Shown here piece by piece: positions 25,023-33,575 of a DNA stretch of 64,000 nt. The first letter of the stretch is position 1; each line of letters starts with the position of its first letter. Under the pieces are notes generated by a model. The model was not told the origin of the DNA, did not search any database, and worked only from the letters and a program-made list of their open reading frames with translations. Both the position numbers and the translations under genes were made by a program. Source of the DNA: JALORV01 sp963791235. Its GTDB lineage: Bacteria > Pseudomonadota > Gammaproteobacteria > Burkholderiales > Burkholderiaceae_F. The stretch lies in contig CAWBRW010000013.1 of assembly GCA_963791235.1 (NCBI GenBank), positions 124,001 through 188,000 of the forward strand, written 5' to 3'.

Positions 25023-27230
25023 CTATTTGCCGACTCCGATCACGTCACGCAGGATTGACCAGCGCGGCTTCTTCTGCTCCGCGCCGCGTCCCAGCACCCA
25101 GTAGTCGTACGCCCGCTGCACGCCACCACTCGCCTGCTGGATCACGAGCCAGTTATTGATGAATTCGGCAAGATCGGCACTTGCGCGGCTTACGGCGATG
25201 CCCGCCGGCGCCTTGTACAAGACCGGCTGCGGCACGACGACGGAGTACTCCGGATAGAGCAGTGTCCAGGCGGACCCGACTTCGGCGCGCACAAACAGGG
25301 CATCGATGTCACGTCGTCGACCCTCGAAGAACTCGCGCGGCGTCGACAGACTGACGAAGGTCGCATCCACCGGTCCCAGATAGCTGCGGATGCGGTCCTG
25401 CATGAAGTCGGTGGATGCAGGGATCCCGATCGTGAGTCCTTTGCTTTGCCGGATCTCGTCCAGTGTCGCGAATTCCTCCCGACGCTCGTCACGAACGACA
25501 AAGCCGAAAATGCCATCGATGTGCGGTACGGAATAACGCAGATCGCGCAGCCAGTACACGGCATACGGCACGCTCATCATCACGTCGATCGCTCCGTTTG
25601 CGAGCAACTCCGGCATGCTGCCCCAGTCGGTCGGCACGAACTCCAGCGTTTCCACACCCAGATCACGCGCCAGTCGACCGGCCAACTCCACGTCGAATCC
25701 GACCAACTCGCCGTGCGCATTGATGAAGGTGTACGGCATCATGTCCGGGATGAATCCGACCCGCAGCGTCCCGCGCGCACGGATCCGCTCGAGCGCCGGC
25801 ACGACGCCCATGCCCGGCGTCGCGGGAGGCGGAGTCTTGTGCACGACGGCGGGCATCGGCTCGCGCTGCAGGTGCATGTTCTTCAGCACCAGGTCTTTGC
25901 GGTAGGCCGTGTCGACCAGGTTGGCCAGCAGCACGCGCGTCGCTATGACCGCAACCGCCAGCGACACGATGACGACGCCGACGGCACGGGCAATGCGGCG
26001 CCGCTCCAGTGTCAGGAACCCCGTCATCGCTCCGGCTCCGAGCAGCGCGAACGCCAGCAGGTTCATCGCGGCCACCAGCGAGTCGAATTTGCCGGTGACG
26101 ATCGTCGTCGGGATGTAGAGCTGGAACAGATCGTGCGGGACCGCGACCAGGTCCATCAGGAACGGCAGCGCGACCTGCGCCTTGGCGAAGTAACTGAACA
26201 GGCCGGTGGCGAAGAGCCACGGGTAGTCCCAGGCCGACAGCGGCGCGCCAATCAACCATGCCGAAAATGGCACGAACAGCAAAGTGAGCAAGCGCCCGGC
26301 ATTCGGAAAATTGAACAGGATCGGGACCACCACTTCCGCGCTCGAGGCGCCCTCGGCGGTCAGCAGGCCGTGCTGCTGCATCAGGTCCTTGGCGCGCTCG
26401 ACCAGCAGCGGCAGCACGATGAAGACACTGTTGGCCACGAACGCGGTCAGCAGCGCGTCCTTGGCCACGCCGACCACTTCGCGGTAGGTGAATGGGGTGA
26501 CCGCGGTGACGGTGAGCGGCAGGATGACAAACGTCAGCAGCAGGGACGCCACGCCGAAGGTCACGAAGTAGACCTGCAGGCGCACCAGCGTAGCGGGTTC
26601 CATCGTGCCCGCTGCCACTGCTGCGATCGCTAGAACACCGAACGGCGTGAGATTGACGACGAAGCGCGTGATGCGAACGATCGCGTCGTTGAGAGCGTGC
26701 AGCAGCGACAGGACCTGCCGCTTCTCCTGAACCCGAATGAGTGCGACACCGATGGCCGAACTGAAGAGAACTACGGCAGGGACGATCGCGTTGGCCAGCG
26801 CATGGAAGGGATTGGCGGGAAAGAAGAGATCGGCAAACGCGAACGCCTGCCGCGGTTCGGTCAGCACGTTCGAAAAGAACGACGCATCCTGATAGCGCGG
26901 GAATGCCAGCGGCATCGCGCCGATCACCAGCAACGCCAGCCCGCAGAACAGCAGCAGCAGGACACCCATGCGTGCGGCCAGACTCCTGGCCTCCGACACA
27001 CTCAGCTGGCCCAGCCCGATGATGAGGGCCAGCACCAGGTAGGGAAGCACCGTCATCTGCATCAGGCGGATATAGACGTCGGCGACCACCTGCAGCACAG
27101 CCGCGCCTTCGCCGAAGAACAGTCCAATGAGGATGCCGACGACGAGCCCGGCGACGATGCGGCGCGACAGGCTCTGCCGCGACCACCGGCCGAGCCAGCC
27201 GCTGCGGGCTGCGCGCACGGACTCGGTCAC
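25023..27230 (-). CDS. Dicarboxylate symporter fused to solute-binding domain
   Basis: A 735-residue inner-membrane fusion. Residues about 20-430 are a sodium/proton:dicarboxylate symporter (SDF, SLC1 type) with LMQMTVLPYLVLALIIGLGQ early and IPTTIVTGKFDSLVAAMNL late. A further helix (VVIVSLAVAVIATRVLLA) leads to a family 3 periplasmic solute-binding domain (about 490-720): RGTLRVGFIPDMMPYTFIN, GFDVELAGRLARDLGVE, AIDVMMSVPYAVYW. The binding domain is thus tethered to its carrier, which is not the usual arrangement for either family. GTG start overlaps the upstream stop (GTGA). Substrate probably an amino acid or dicarboxylate. Confidence 0.85.
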   Translation of the reverse strand: MTESVRAARSGWLGRWSRQSLSRRIVAGLVVGILIGLFFGEGAAVLQVVADVYIRLMQMTVLPYLVLALIIGLGQLSVSEARSLAARMGVLLLLFCGLALLVIGAMPLAFPRYQDASFFSNVLTEPRQAFAFADLFFPANPFHALANAIVPAVVLFSSAIGVALIRVQEKRQVLSLLHALNDAIVRITRFVVNLTPFGVLAIAAVAAGTMEPATLVRLQVYFVTFGVASLLLTFVILPLTVTAVTPFTYREVVGVAKDALLTAFVANSVFIVLPLLVERAKDLMQQHGLLTAEGASSAEVVVPILFNFPNAGRLLTLLFVPFSAWLIGAPLSAWDYPWLFATGLFSYFAKAQVALPFLMDLVAVPHDLFQLYIPTTIVTGKFDSLVAAMNLLAFALLGAGAMTGFLTLERRRIARAVGVVIVSLAVAVIATRVLLANLVDTAYRKDLVLKNMHLQREPMPAVVHKTPPPATPGMGVVPALERIRARGTLRVGFIPDMMPYTFINAHGELVGFDVELAGRLARDLGVETLEFVPTDWGSMPELLANGAIDVMMSVPYAVYWLRDLRYSVPHIDGIFGFVVRDERREEFATLDEIRQSKGLTIGIPASTDFMQDRIRSYLGPVDATFVSLSTPREFFEGRRRDIDALFVRAEVGSAWTLLYPEYSVVVPQPVLYKAPAGIAVSRASADLAEFINNWLVIQQASGGVQRAYDYWVLGRGAEQKKPRWSILRDVIGVGK

Positions 27231-28582
27231 GCCGCCCCGCCTGCCGCGGCGGACTCTGTCCGTCGCCGGAATCCACGACCCACCACGATGGCAACAACGA
27301 GCAGGATGCTGACCAGCGCCACGTTGATCCACGCGAACTGGGTCGTGCCCAGCGCCAGCATCGACGTGCCGACGAAGACCGTCGCCGAGGACAGGAGATC
27401 GCCGGCGCGCACCATGAAGCTGTCGGTCACCTGCTTCGCTTTGTACTTTTCCTCGCGTGTCGTTGGCAGGAACAGCATCTGCTTCACCGTGTTCTGCAGC
27501 GAGTAGTCCACCGAATTCTCCGCGGTCTTGACCCAGCGCACGACCGCGAGCGACGGCAGCAGCGCAGCGACCGCGTAGCTGCCGAGCGCCACGACTGGCA
27601 GGATGCAGACTGCAACATGGACGCCGACCCACTTCACGATGCGGGAGACGAGAAAGAGTTGCAACAGCATGCCCGCGATGTTGACCACCTGGAAATAGTC
27701 CGCATAAAAGGCGCCGATGAAAGCACCCTCCTTGTCACGCGACAGCGTACCTGCCGCCACCTGCTCTTCGGCGGCGCGCTGGACGATCGACGACAGGATG
27801 TACTCGCCAGTCGCATTCACCCAGTTCAGCAGCAGCACCAGTGCCGCGATCAGCAGCAGGTAACGATTGCTCAGGACCAGCGCGAAAGCGTTGCCGCTGC
27901 CTATTGGAGCCTCGGCTCCCTGTGCGTCGCCGCCGCTGACGGCACGGGCACGTTCCCGGGCGTCGATCAGGTTGAACAGCATCAGACTGACCGTCAGGAT
28001 CACGGCGGCCACCAGCAGCATCGCGTGGACGCCGAACGCCCCGATCAGGTGACCGGAGATGTAGGCGCCGAATACTGCCCCGGAAGAAGCGCCGAACGCG
28101 ATCACCGCGAACAGTCGCTTGCCCGCTTCAGGCGCATACAGATCGTTCGCGTAGGCCCAGAACTGCGCGATGACCATCAGGCTGAAGATCCCGATCCACA
28201 GGAAAAACGGCACCCCGACCCGCCAGTGCGCCTGTGCTGCCAGGTAGAACAGCGGCAGGCAGGCGATGAAGAACGCCGTGACGATATTGATCAGGCGACG
28301 GCGATCCAGGCGACCTGCGAGTGCACCATAGGCCGGGACGATGGCCAGCAGCAGCAGCGCCTGCAAGGCCATCGAGTAACTCTTGATCTCGGCGCCACCG
28401 GGTTGCGCGAGGATGAGCGCCTCGCGCGCCGGTTTCATCGCGTAATAGGCCGTCAGGATCAGGAATACGTTGCACGCGAGCAGCAGCAATCGTCCGCCTT
28501 CACCGCGATGCACCTCGGCGAACAGCGAGAGAACTCGGTCAAGCGGCGCCCCTGGGGGCATGAGAGTTGCGTTGGCTGGCAT
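27227..28582 (-). CDS. Npt/Ntt-like nucleotide (ADP/ATP) carrier family protein
   Basis: A 451-residue, 12-helix membrane carrier. Its N-terminal block (NVFLILTAYYAMKPAREALI, GAEIKSYSMALQALLLL) and C-terminal block (NSVDYSLQNTVKQMLFLPTT, REEKYKAKQVTDSF) match the bacterial relatives of ATP:ADP antiporters (TLC/Npt1 family). In obligate parasites these import host ATP; in free-living bacteria their substrate is mostly untested. It is the first gene of a four-gene operon and overlaps the symporter fusion by 4 bases. Here it could move nucleotide to the exported dikinase-like protein, an inference from context. Confidence 0.85.
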   Translation of the reverse strand: MPANATLMPPGAPLDRVLSLFAEVHRGEGGRLLLLACNVFLILTAYYAMKPAREALILAQPGGAEIKSYSMALQALLLLAIVPAYGALAGRLDRRRLINIVTAFFIACLPLFYLAAQAHWRVGVPFFLWIGIFSLMVIAQFWAYANDLYAPEAGKRLFAVIAFGASSGAVFGAYISGHLIGAFGVHAMLLVAAVILTVSLMLFNLIDARERARAVSGGDAQGAEAPIGSGNAFALVLSNRYLLLIAALVLLLNWVNATGEYILSSIVQRAAEEQVAAGTLSRDKEGAFIGAFYADYFQVVNIAGMLLQLFLVSRIVKWVGVHVAVCILPVVALGSYAVAALLPSLAVVRWVKTAENSVDYSLQNTVKQMLFLPTTREEKYKAKQVTDSFMVRAGDLLSSATVFVGTSMLALGTTQFAWINVALVSILLVVAIVVGRGFRRRTESAAAGGAA

Positions 28583-28743
28583 CGGTCGGGATCAACCTTC
28601 ATCGCCCGGCCTGAGAGCGAAGCGCCATCCGCAGGGCGCTCGATTGTAGTGGGGCGACTGCGGGGAATCCTTGGGCCATTTCGAGGCCTTTTGAGAGCCA
28701 CCGCCGCGCTAGAATCCGCCCTCCTTCCGTACTCCGGCTTTCA
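28583..28743. promoter_or_regulatory. Divergent promoter region of the envelope cluster
   Basis: 161 bases between the carrier operon (minus) and the second SxxK hydrolase (plus). A -10-like TAGAAT lies at about 28712-28717 on the plus strand, with an imperfect TTTTGA 15 bases upstream. No clear minus-strand promoter is seen. The shared control region suggests joint regulation of the two arms. Confidence 0.4.
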
Positions 28744-29652
28744 ATGAAGTTCACTCGCTGGCTCTTGTCGCGCCTGTGCCTGTCCTGGATGTTTGGCGTC
28801 CTGGCGTGCGCTTCGTCGTCCGCAGCCTCGGCAGCCGACCTCCGCGCCGCACAGGACACGGGACTGCAGGGCGCGATGGAGCGCGTCGTTGCCGACGCGG
28901 GTCTGCGCGACGAGGTTGCGCTGGGCCGGCTCGCGCTGGCGCTGGTCGATGTGACCGATCCCGCCGCACCGCGACTGGCAATGCTCAACGGCGATCGCAT
29001 GATGTACGCGGCCAGCATGCCCAAGGTGGCGATCCTGCTCGGCGCGCTGGCGGAGGCAGAGGCGGGCCGGCTGCCGATCAACGCGACGACCGTCGGCGCG
29101 ATGACGAACATGATCCGCTTCTCGAGCAACGAGGACGCGACGCGCGTACTGCGCTGGGTCGGCGTCGATCGCCTGCTCGAGATCCTGCAGTCGCCTCGCT
29201 TTGCGCTCTACGACAGGGCCGGCGCCGGCGGCCTGTGGGTGGGCAAGAGCTATGGCCCCGAGCCCGCCGTCCGGCGCGACCCGTTGCAGAACCTGTCCCA
29301 CGGCGCCACGGTCTACCAGACTGCGCGCCTGTACTGGATGTTGGCGCACAACCAGTTGCTCAGCGCACCGATGAACGCCCTGATGAAACAGGTGCTATCG
29401 AACCCGGGCATTCATCACAAGTTCGTGAAGGGCCTGGACTCGCGCCCCGGAGCGGACATCTACCGCAAGTCCGGTTCCTGGAAGAACTTCCACGCCGACA
29501 GCGCACTGGTTGAGAGCCATGGCAAGCGCTTCATTCTGGTCGGAATCGCCGAGCATGCGGACGGCGGCGAGTGGCTCGCCCGGCTGGCCGCGCCGCTGCA
29601 CGACCTGATCGTGCCGCCCTCGCCGCAAACCGTCGCGCGCGTCGGCAACTAG
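28744..29652 (+). CDS. Exported SxxK serine hydrolase, paralogue
   Basis: A 302-residue protein with a Sec signal (ending SAASAA) and class A beta-lactamase-like motifs: Ser91-Met-Pro-Lys94 (SxxK), SSN in RFSSNEDATRV, and KSG in IYRKSGSWKNFH. The length equals true class A enzymes, but the usual omega-loop Glu motif (ExxLN) is not evident, so a peptidoglycan-related hydrolase is as likely as a resistance enzyme. It is divergent from, and homologous to the end gene of, the nucleotide-carrier operon. Its stop shares CTAG with the stop of the convergent YihY gene. Confidence 0.85.
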   Translation: MKFTRWLLSRLCLSWMFGVLACASSSAASAADLRAAQDTGLQGAMERVVADAGLRDEVALGRLALALVDVTDPAAPRLAMLNGDRMMYAASMPKVAILLGALAEAEAGRLPINATTVGAMTNMIRFSSNEDATRVLRWVGVDRLLEILQSPRFALYDRAGAGGLWVGKSYGPEPAVRRDPLQNLSHGATVYQTARLYWMLAHNQLLSAPMNALMKQVLSNPGIHHKFVKGLDSRPGADIYRKSGSWKNFHADSALVESHGKRFILVGIAEHADGGEWLARLAAPLHDLIVPPSPQTVARVGN

Positions 29653-30917
29653 GCCGCGCCGCTCGCGGCCATTGCATGCAGGCTGCGGTCCAGCGGCGCA
29701 TTGATCCAGTCGTCGCGATCCATCCATCCGGTCAGCAACGTACCCAGCCCTTCGCGATCCAGCGCCAACAGCAAATTGGCCGGATCGACCGCGAAGCGCT
29801 CGAACATCGGCCGCAGTGTCATGCGAGCCGGGTCGCACGTCAGCAGCCATTCGGAGGATTCACCGCGCCGCCGCGGCACAGACAGGCGGCGGACATAGCC
29901 GAGGCGCTCGAGGGTTTCGAGCAGGCGCTCGGCATCGACGAGGTCCGTGCGGGCGTTCAGCGCAAGCACCGCGGCGCCCATGGCGGGTTGCTCGGCTCGT
30001 CGGGCCTCAAAAAGATGGCGAATCAGCGCCAGCGCCGTGACGAACGCATTTCCTGCGCGCCGTTCATCGGAAAAGCGCGTGGCGCGCAGGCGGGGAAGCG
30101 TCGCCGCAATCGCTGCACCGAACAGCAGCACGTACCACGACAGGTACATCCACAGCAGGAACAGCGGCAGCGCGGCAAACGCGCCGTAGACCGAACGCAC
30201 CGAGCCACGCGCGATGAAGAACGCAAAGCCGACCTTCAGCAGCTCGGCGAGGATCGCCGCGACAAAGCCGCCGATCAGCGCGTCGCGCCACCGTACGGTG
30301 CGGTTCGGCACGAAGACGTACAGCGCTGAATAGGCGAGCCCACTCAGGACCACTGGCGCATAGTCGAAAAGGCCGCGCAGCAGCCACGGGATGCTCTTCA
30401 ACTCCTCGGCCGACGGCGACCAGACGTATGAACTCGCGGTGAGGCTGGCGCCGACCAGGATCGGACCCAGCGTCAGCAGCGCCCAGTAGATCAGCATCCG
30501 CTGGCCGAAGGGCCGCCGCGCCCGCACCTGCCAGATGTCATTCAGCACATGATCGACCGTCATGATCATCACGATGGCGGCGAAGGCTAGCCAGACCAAG
30601 CCAAACGCCGTGAGCCGTGCTGCTTGCGCGGCGAATTCGCCCACATACCGGAGAACCGTCGAGGAGATCTGCGGCGGCAGCGTCCGGGAAACCAGCGACT
30701 GCAGCGCCTCGCGGAAATCGGCGAACAGCGGAAAGGCGCTGAAGATCGCCAGGCCGACCGCAAACAGCGGCACGATCGACAGCAGTGTCGTGAACGTCAG
30801 GCTGCTTGCGACCTGCTGCAGGCGCACCTCGCGTCCGCGGCGGTACGCGAACACCGCCACCTCGCGTGCTGTCTTCAGCCAGGGAAACGTGTCGAGGGCG
30901 GCAGTGAGGCGGAACAT
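29649..30917 (-). CDS. yihY: YihY/UPF0761 family inner-membrane protein
   Basis: 422 residues: an N-terminal six-helix YihY domain (VASSLTFTTLLSIVPLFAVG, AFIIWVLF-like helices, LYVFVPNRTVRWRDALIGG, LFLLWMYLSWYVLLFGAAI) and about 130 soluble C-terminal residues, common in Betaproteobacteria. The family was once misnamed ribonuclease BN; its function is not settled. I chose the ATG at 30917 (MFRLTAALDTFPWLK) as the conserved start; upstream open frame is dissimilar. Divergent from wrbA. Confidence 0.88.
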   Translation of the reverse strand: MFRLTAALDTFPWLKTAREVAVFAYRRGREVRLQQVASSLTFTTLLSIVPLFAVGLAIFSAFPLFADFREALQSLVSRTLPPQISSTVLRYVGEFAAQAARLTAFGLVWLAFAAIVMIMTVDHVLNDIWQVRARRPFGQRMLIYWALLTLGPILVGASLTASSYVWSPSAEELKSIPWLLRGLFDYAPVVLSGLAYSALYVFVPNRTVRWRDALIGGFVAAILAELLKVGFAFFIARGSVRSVYGAFAALPLFLLWMYLSWYVLLFGAAIAATLPRLRATRFSDERRAGNAFVTALALIRHLFEARRAEQPAMGAAVLALNARTDLVDAERLLETLERLGYVRRLSVPRRRGESSEWLLTCDPARMTLRPMFERFAVDPANLLLALDREGLGTLLTGWMDRDDWINAPLDRSLHAMAASGAA

Positions 30918-30962
30918 AGGCACCGTCGCGCTCCGCGAAGGCGGCGGCGCGACGTCGGTTTC

Positions 30963-30968
30963 TATAAT
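30963..30968 (+). promoter_or_regulatory. TATAAT -10-like element before wrbA
   Basis: A perfect TATAAT hexamer in the short yihY/wrbA divergent gap, 67 bases before the wrbA GTG. No good -35 is found 16-18 bases upstream, so this is a tentative promoter. Confidence 0.35.
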
Positions 30969-31035
30969 ACGGTTCCGTTCAGCGCCGCTACGTGTCGATT
31001 CACCGAGTCGATCGCGCAGTGCGACCCTCCTCCCT

Positions 31036-31626
31036 GTGGACATCCTCGTTCTCTACTACTCCCGCCACGGCGCGACGCGCCGGCTCGCCGAGGCCATCGC
31101 AGCCGGCATCGACAGCGTCGACGGCGTCCAGGCACGGATGCGGACAGTCCCACCGGTTTCGCCTATTACCGAGACCGCGGCGCCACCGGTGCCACCCGAA
31201 GGGGCGCCGTACGCGGAACTTGCCGATCTGGAGGACTGCGGCGGCCTCGCAGTCGGATCGCCGACGCGCTTCGGCAACATGGCGGCGCCGTTGAAGTACT
31301 TCTTCGACACCACCTCGGGACTGTGGCTGTCCGGCAAGCTGGCCGGCAAACCGGCCGCCGTCTTCTGCTCGACCAGCAGCCTGCACGGCGGGCAGGAAGC
31401 GACCTTGCTGTCGATGATGTTGCCGCTGCTGCATCATGGCATGCTGCTTCTCGGCATTCCCTATACCGAACCCGACCTGATGACGACGCGCAGCGGAGGC
31501 ACGCCCTACGGCGCCAGCCATACCGCCCATCACGGTGCAGCGCCGGGGCTGACCGACGAGGAACGGCGCCTGGCCCACACACTCGGCGCGCGTCTGGCCC
31601 TTACGGCGCTTCGCGTAGCGTCCTGA
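31036..31626 (+). CDS. wrbA: NAD(P)H:quinone oxidoreductase, WrbA type
   Basis: A 196-residue flavodoxin-fold quinone reductase that makes two-electron reductions and limits oxidative cycling. Visible are the FMN phosphate loop LYYSRHGATRRLAEAI, VGSPTRFGNMAAPLKYFFD, and the C-terminal GTPYGASHTAHHG. Start is GTG at 31036 because the fold begins right there (VDILVLYYS). It is first of a tight set with DUF2069 (3 bases later) and an FAD-linked oxidase. Confidence 0.92.
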   Translation: MDILVLYYSRHGATRRLAEAIAAGIDSVDGVQARMRTVPPVSPITETAAPPVPPEGAPYAELADLEDCGGLAVGSPTRFGNMAAPLKYFFDTTSGLWLSGKLAGKPAAVFCSTSSLHGGQEATLLSMMLPLLHHGMLLLGIPYTEPDLMTTRSGGTPYGASHTAHHGAAPGLTDEERRLAHTLGARLALTALRVAS

Positions 31627-31629
31627 TCC

Positions 31630-32022
31630 GTGGCCATCGGACCGTTACCCGCGAGTTCGCCGCGCCAGGTCACCGCTTGGCGTTGGGCCATCGCAACCTG
31701 GATCGCACTGATCTTGCTCGGGCTGGCGTGGGAAACCGTGCTCGCGCCGCTGCGGCCAGGCGGCTCGTGGCTCGTGCTGAAAGTGCTGCCCTTGCTGCTG
31801 GTTCTGCCGGCATTGCTGCGCGGAAGCGCGTACGCGATGCAGGTTGCGCTCTTCATCGTGCTGCTCAGCGTCCTGGAGGGCTCGCTGCGGATGTTCGAGC
31901 CGGCCCCTGGCGCGTGGCTCGGTGCGCTGGAACTGCTACTGGCACTGGTCTTCTTCGTCACCGCGATCGTCTATCTGCGGCCCATGAAGATCGCCGCCAA
32001 GCAACGCGCGCGTTCGACATGA
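31630..32022 (+). CDS. DUF2069 membrane protein
   Basis: 130 residues with four transmembrane helices (WIALILLGLAWETVLAP, LVLKVLPLLLVLPALLRG, VALFIVLLSVLEGSLRMF, LELLLALVFFVTAIVYL). DUF2069 proteins commonly sit after wrbA in Betaproteobacteria; no function is known. Start GTG at 31630, 3 bases after the wrbA stop; its TGA overlaps the next ATG (ATGA). Confidence 0.85.
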   Translation: MAIGPLPASSPRQVTAWRWAIATWIALILLGLAWETVLAPLRPGGSWLVLKVLPLLLVLPALLRGSAYAMQVALFIVLLSVLEGSLRMFEPAPGAWLGALELLLALVFFVTAIVYLRPMKIAAKQRARST

Positions 32023-33422
32023 ACACGCTTGACACATTGCGCACGATCGTCGGTACGGAACATGTGCTGAGCGATGCCGATGCGGTCGCCCCGTACCTGG
32101 TCGATTGGCGCAAGCGTTACACCGGCCGGGCGCAGGCCGTCGTGCTGCCGGAGTCGACCGAGCAGGTGTCGCGCATCGTTACTTGGTGCGCACAGACGCG
32201 GACGCCGGTCGTGCCACAGGGCGGCAACACCGGCCTCGTCGGCGGTGCGACGCCGGATGACTCCGGCCGCGCGATCCTGCTGTCACTGAAGCGCATGGCG
32301 CGCATCCGCGCGGTCGACCCGGCAAACAACACCCTGACCGCGGAAGCCGGCTGCGTCCTGGTCGATGCGCAGCAGGCCGCGAAGCAGCACGATCGCCTGT
32401 TTCCGCTGTCCCTCGCTGCGGAAGGCAGCGCCACGATCGGCGGCAACCTCAGCACCAACGCCGGCGGCATCCAGGTGCTGCGCTATGGCAATGCGCGCGA
32501 ACTGTGCCTCGGCCTGGAGGTGGTCCTGCCGTCCGGCGAGATCTGGGACGGCTTGCGCGCCCTGAGGAAAGACAACACCGGCTACGACCTGCGCGATCTG
32601 TTCATCGGTGCCGAGGGCACCCTCGGGATCATCACGGCCGCCTGCCTGAAGACGTTCCCTTTGCCGCGCGCGCAGGTGACGGCCTTGCTTGCCGTGTCGT
32701 CCCTGCGTGACGCACTGGCGCTGCTCGACGACACGCAATCGCGCTGCGGACCCACGCTTACCGGCTTTGAGTGCTTCAGCGATTTCTGCCTCACGCTCGT
32801 CGAGCGGCACTTTGCTGGCCAACACTCGCCATTTCTCGAGCGCCATCCGCACTACGTCCTGCTGGAACTGAGCGACCACGAGAGCCAGGATCACGCCACC
32901 GCGATGGCGGAAGACCTGATCGCGTCCGCAATCGAAGCGAGCCGGGTGCGCGACGCGGTGGTCGCGCATTCGCTCGCGCAGGCACGTTCACTGTGGTCGT
33001 TGCGCGAACTGATCTCCGAAGCGCAGACCCAGGAGGGCAAGAACATCAAGCACGACATCGCGGTACCGATTTCCTCGATTGCGCGCTTCGTCGAGGAATC
33101 CGACGTGTTACTGCAGCAGCGCTTTCCCGGTGTGCGCATGGTGGTCTTCGGTCACCTCGGCGACGGCAATCTGCATTACAACGTCAGCCCGCCGGTGGGG
33201 ACGGACGCGGCCCGCTTCCTGGAACAGCAACCGGCGATCTACGCCACGGTGCACGACCAGGCCCATGCCTTTGGCGGATCGATCTCGGCCGAGCACGGCA
33301 TAGGCCAGCTGAAGCGCGTGGAAAACGCGCGCTACAAGTCCTCGGTCGAGCTGCAGTTGATGCGCACCCTGAAACAGGCCCTCGATCCGCTGGGCATCAT
33401 GAACCCGGGGAAGATGATCTAG
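32019..33422 (+). CDS. FAD-linked 2-hydroxyacid dehydrogenase (GlcD/D2HGDH type)
   Basis: 467 residues of the VAO/GlcD family. The FAD-binding part includes VVPQGGNTGLVGGATPD and AEGSATIGGNLSTNAGG; the catalytic half ends with FGHLGDGNLHYNV and SISAEHGIGQLKR (metal/active-site His). The pattern fits D-2-hydroxyglutarate or D-lactate/glycolate-type dehydrogenases; the exact acid cannot be told. The ATG overlaps the DUF2069 stop, so the three genes form one operon. Confidence 0.9.
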   Translation: MNTLDTLRTIVGTEHVLSDADAVAPYLVDWRKRYTGRAQAVVLPESTEQVSRIVTWCAQTRTPVVPQGGNTGLVGGATPDDSGRAILLSLKRMARIRAVDPANNTLTAEAGCVLVDAQQAAKQHDRLFPLSLAAEGSATIGGNLSTNAGGIQVLRYGNARELCLGLEVVLPSGEIWDGLRALRKDNTGYDLRDLFIGAEGTLGIITAACLKTFPLPRAQVTALLAVSSLRDALALLDDTQSRCGPTLTGFECFSDFCLTLVERHFAGQHSPFLERHPHYVLLELSDHESQDHATAMAEDLIASAIEASRVRDAVVAHSLAQARSLWSLRELISEAQTQEGKNIKHDIAVPISSIARFVEESDVLLQQRFPGVRMVVFGHLGDGNLHYNVSPPVGTDAARFLEQQPAIYATVHDQAHAFGGSISAEHGIGQLKRVENARYKSSVELQLMRTLKQALDPLGIMNPGKMI

Positions 33423-33575
33423 CCGGCGGGCGTAGCGAGCAACCCGAGCTTGAGTCCCACCTTCATGGGAGACGTTTCAGCCCTTACTCCGGAGACCAGG
33501 CCCGCTCAGTAACCAGTACCATTCGCGCCGAGCTCGGCAATCCGACCGGCGTCCGCGATTCTTAGGGAGATCTTC

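Noticed and set aside
23378..25159. 593-codon plus-strand open frame opposite the dikinase-like gene
   Set aside because: No motifs and extreme Arg/Gln content; the dikinase motifs are on the minus strand.
28744..29652. Calling this a beta-lactamase resistance gene
   Set aside because: SxxK, SxN and KSG motifs are shared by many PBP-fold hydrolases and the class A omega-loop motif is not evident.
29649..30917. Ribonuclease BN
   Set aside because: YihY proteins were named so in error; true RNase BN is a metallo-beta-lactamase fold enzyme, and this is a membrane protein.
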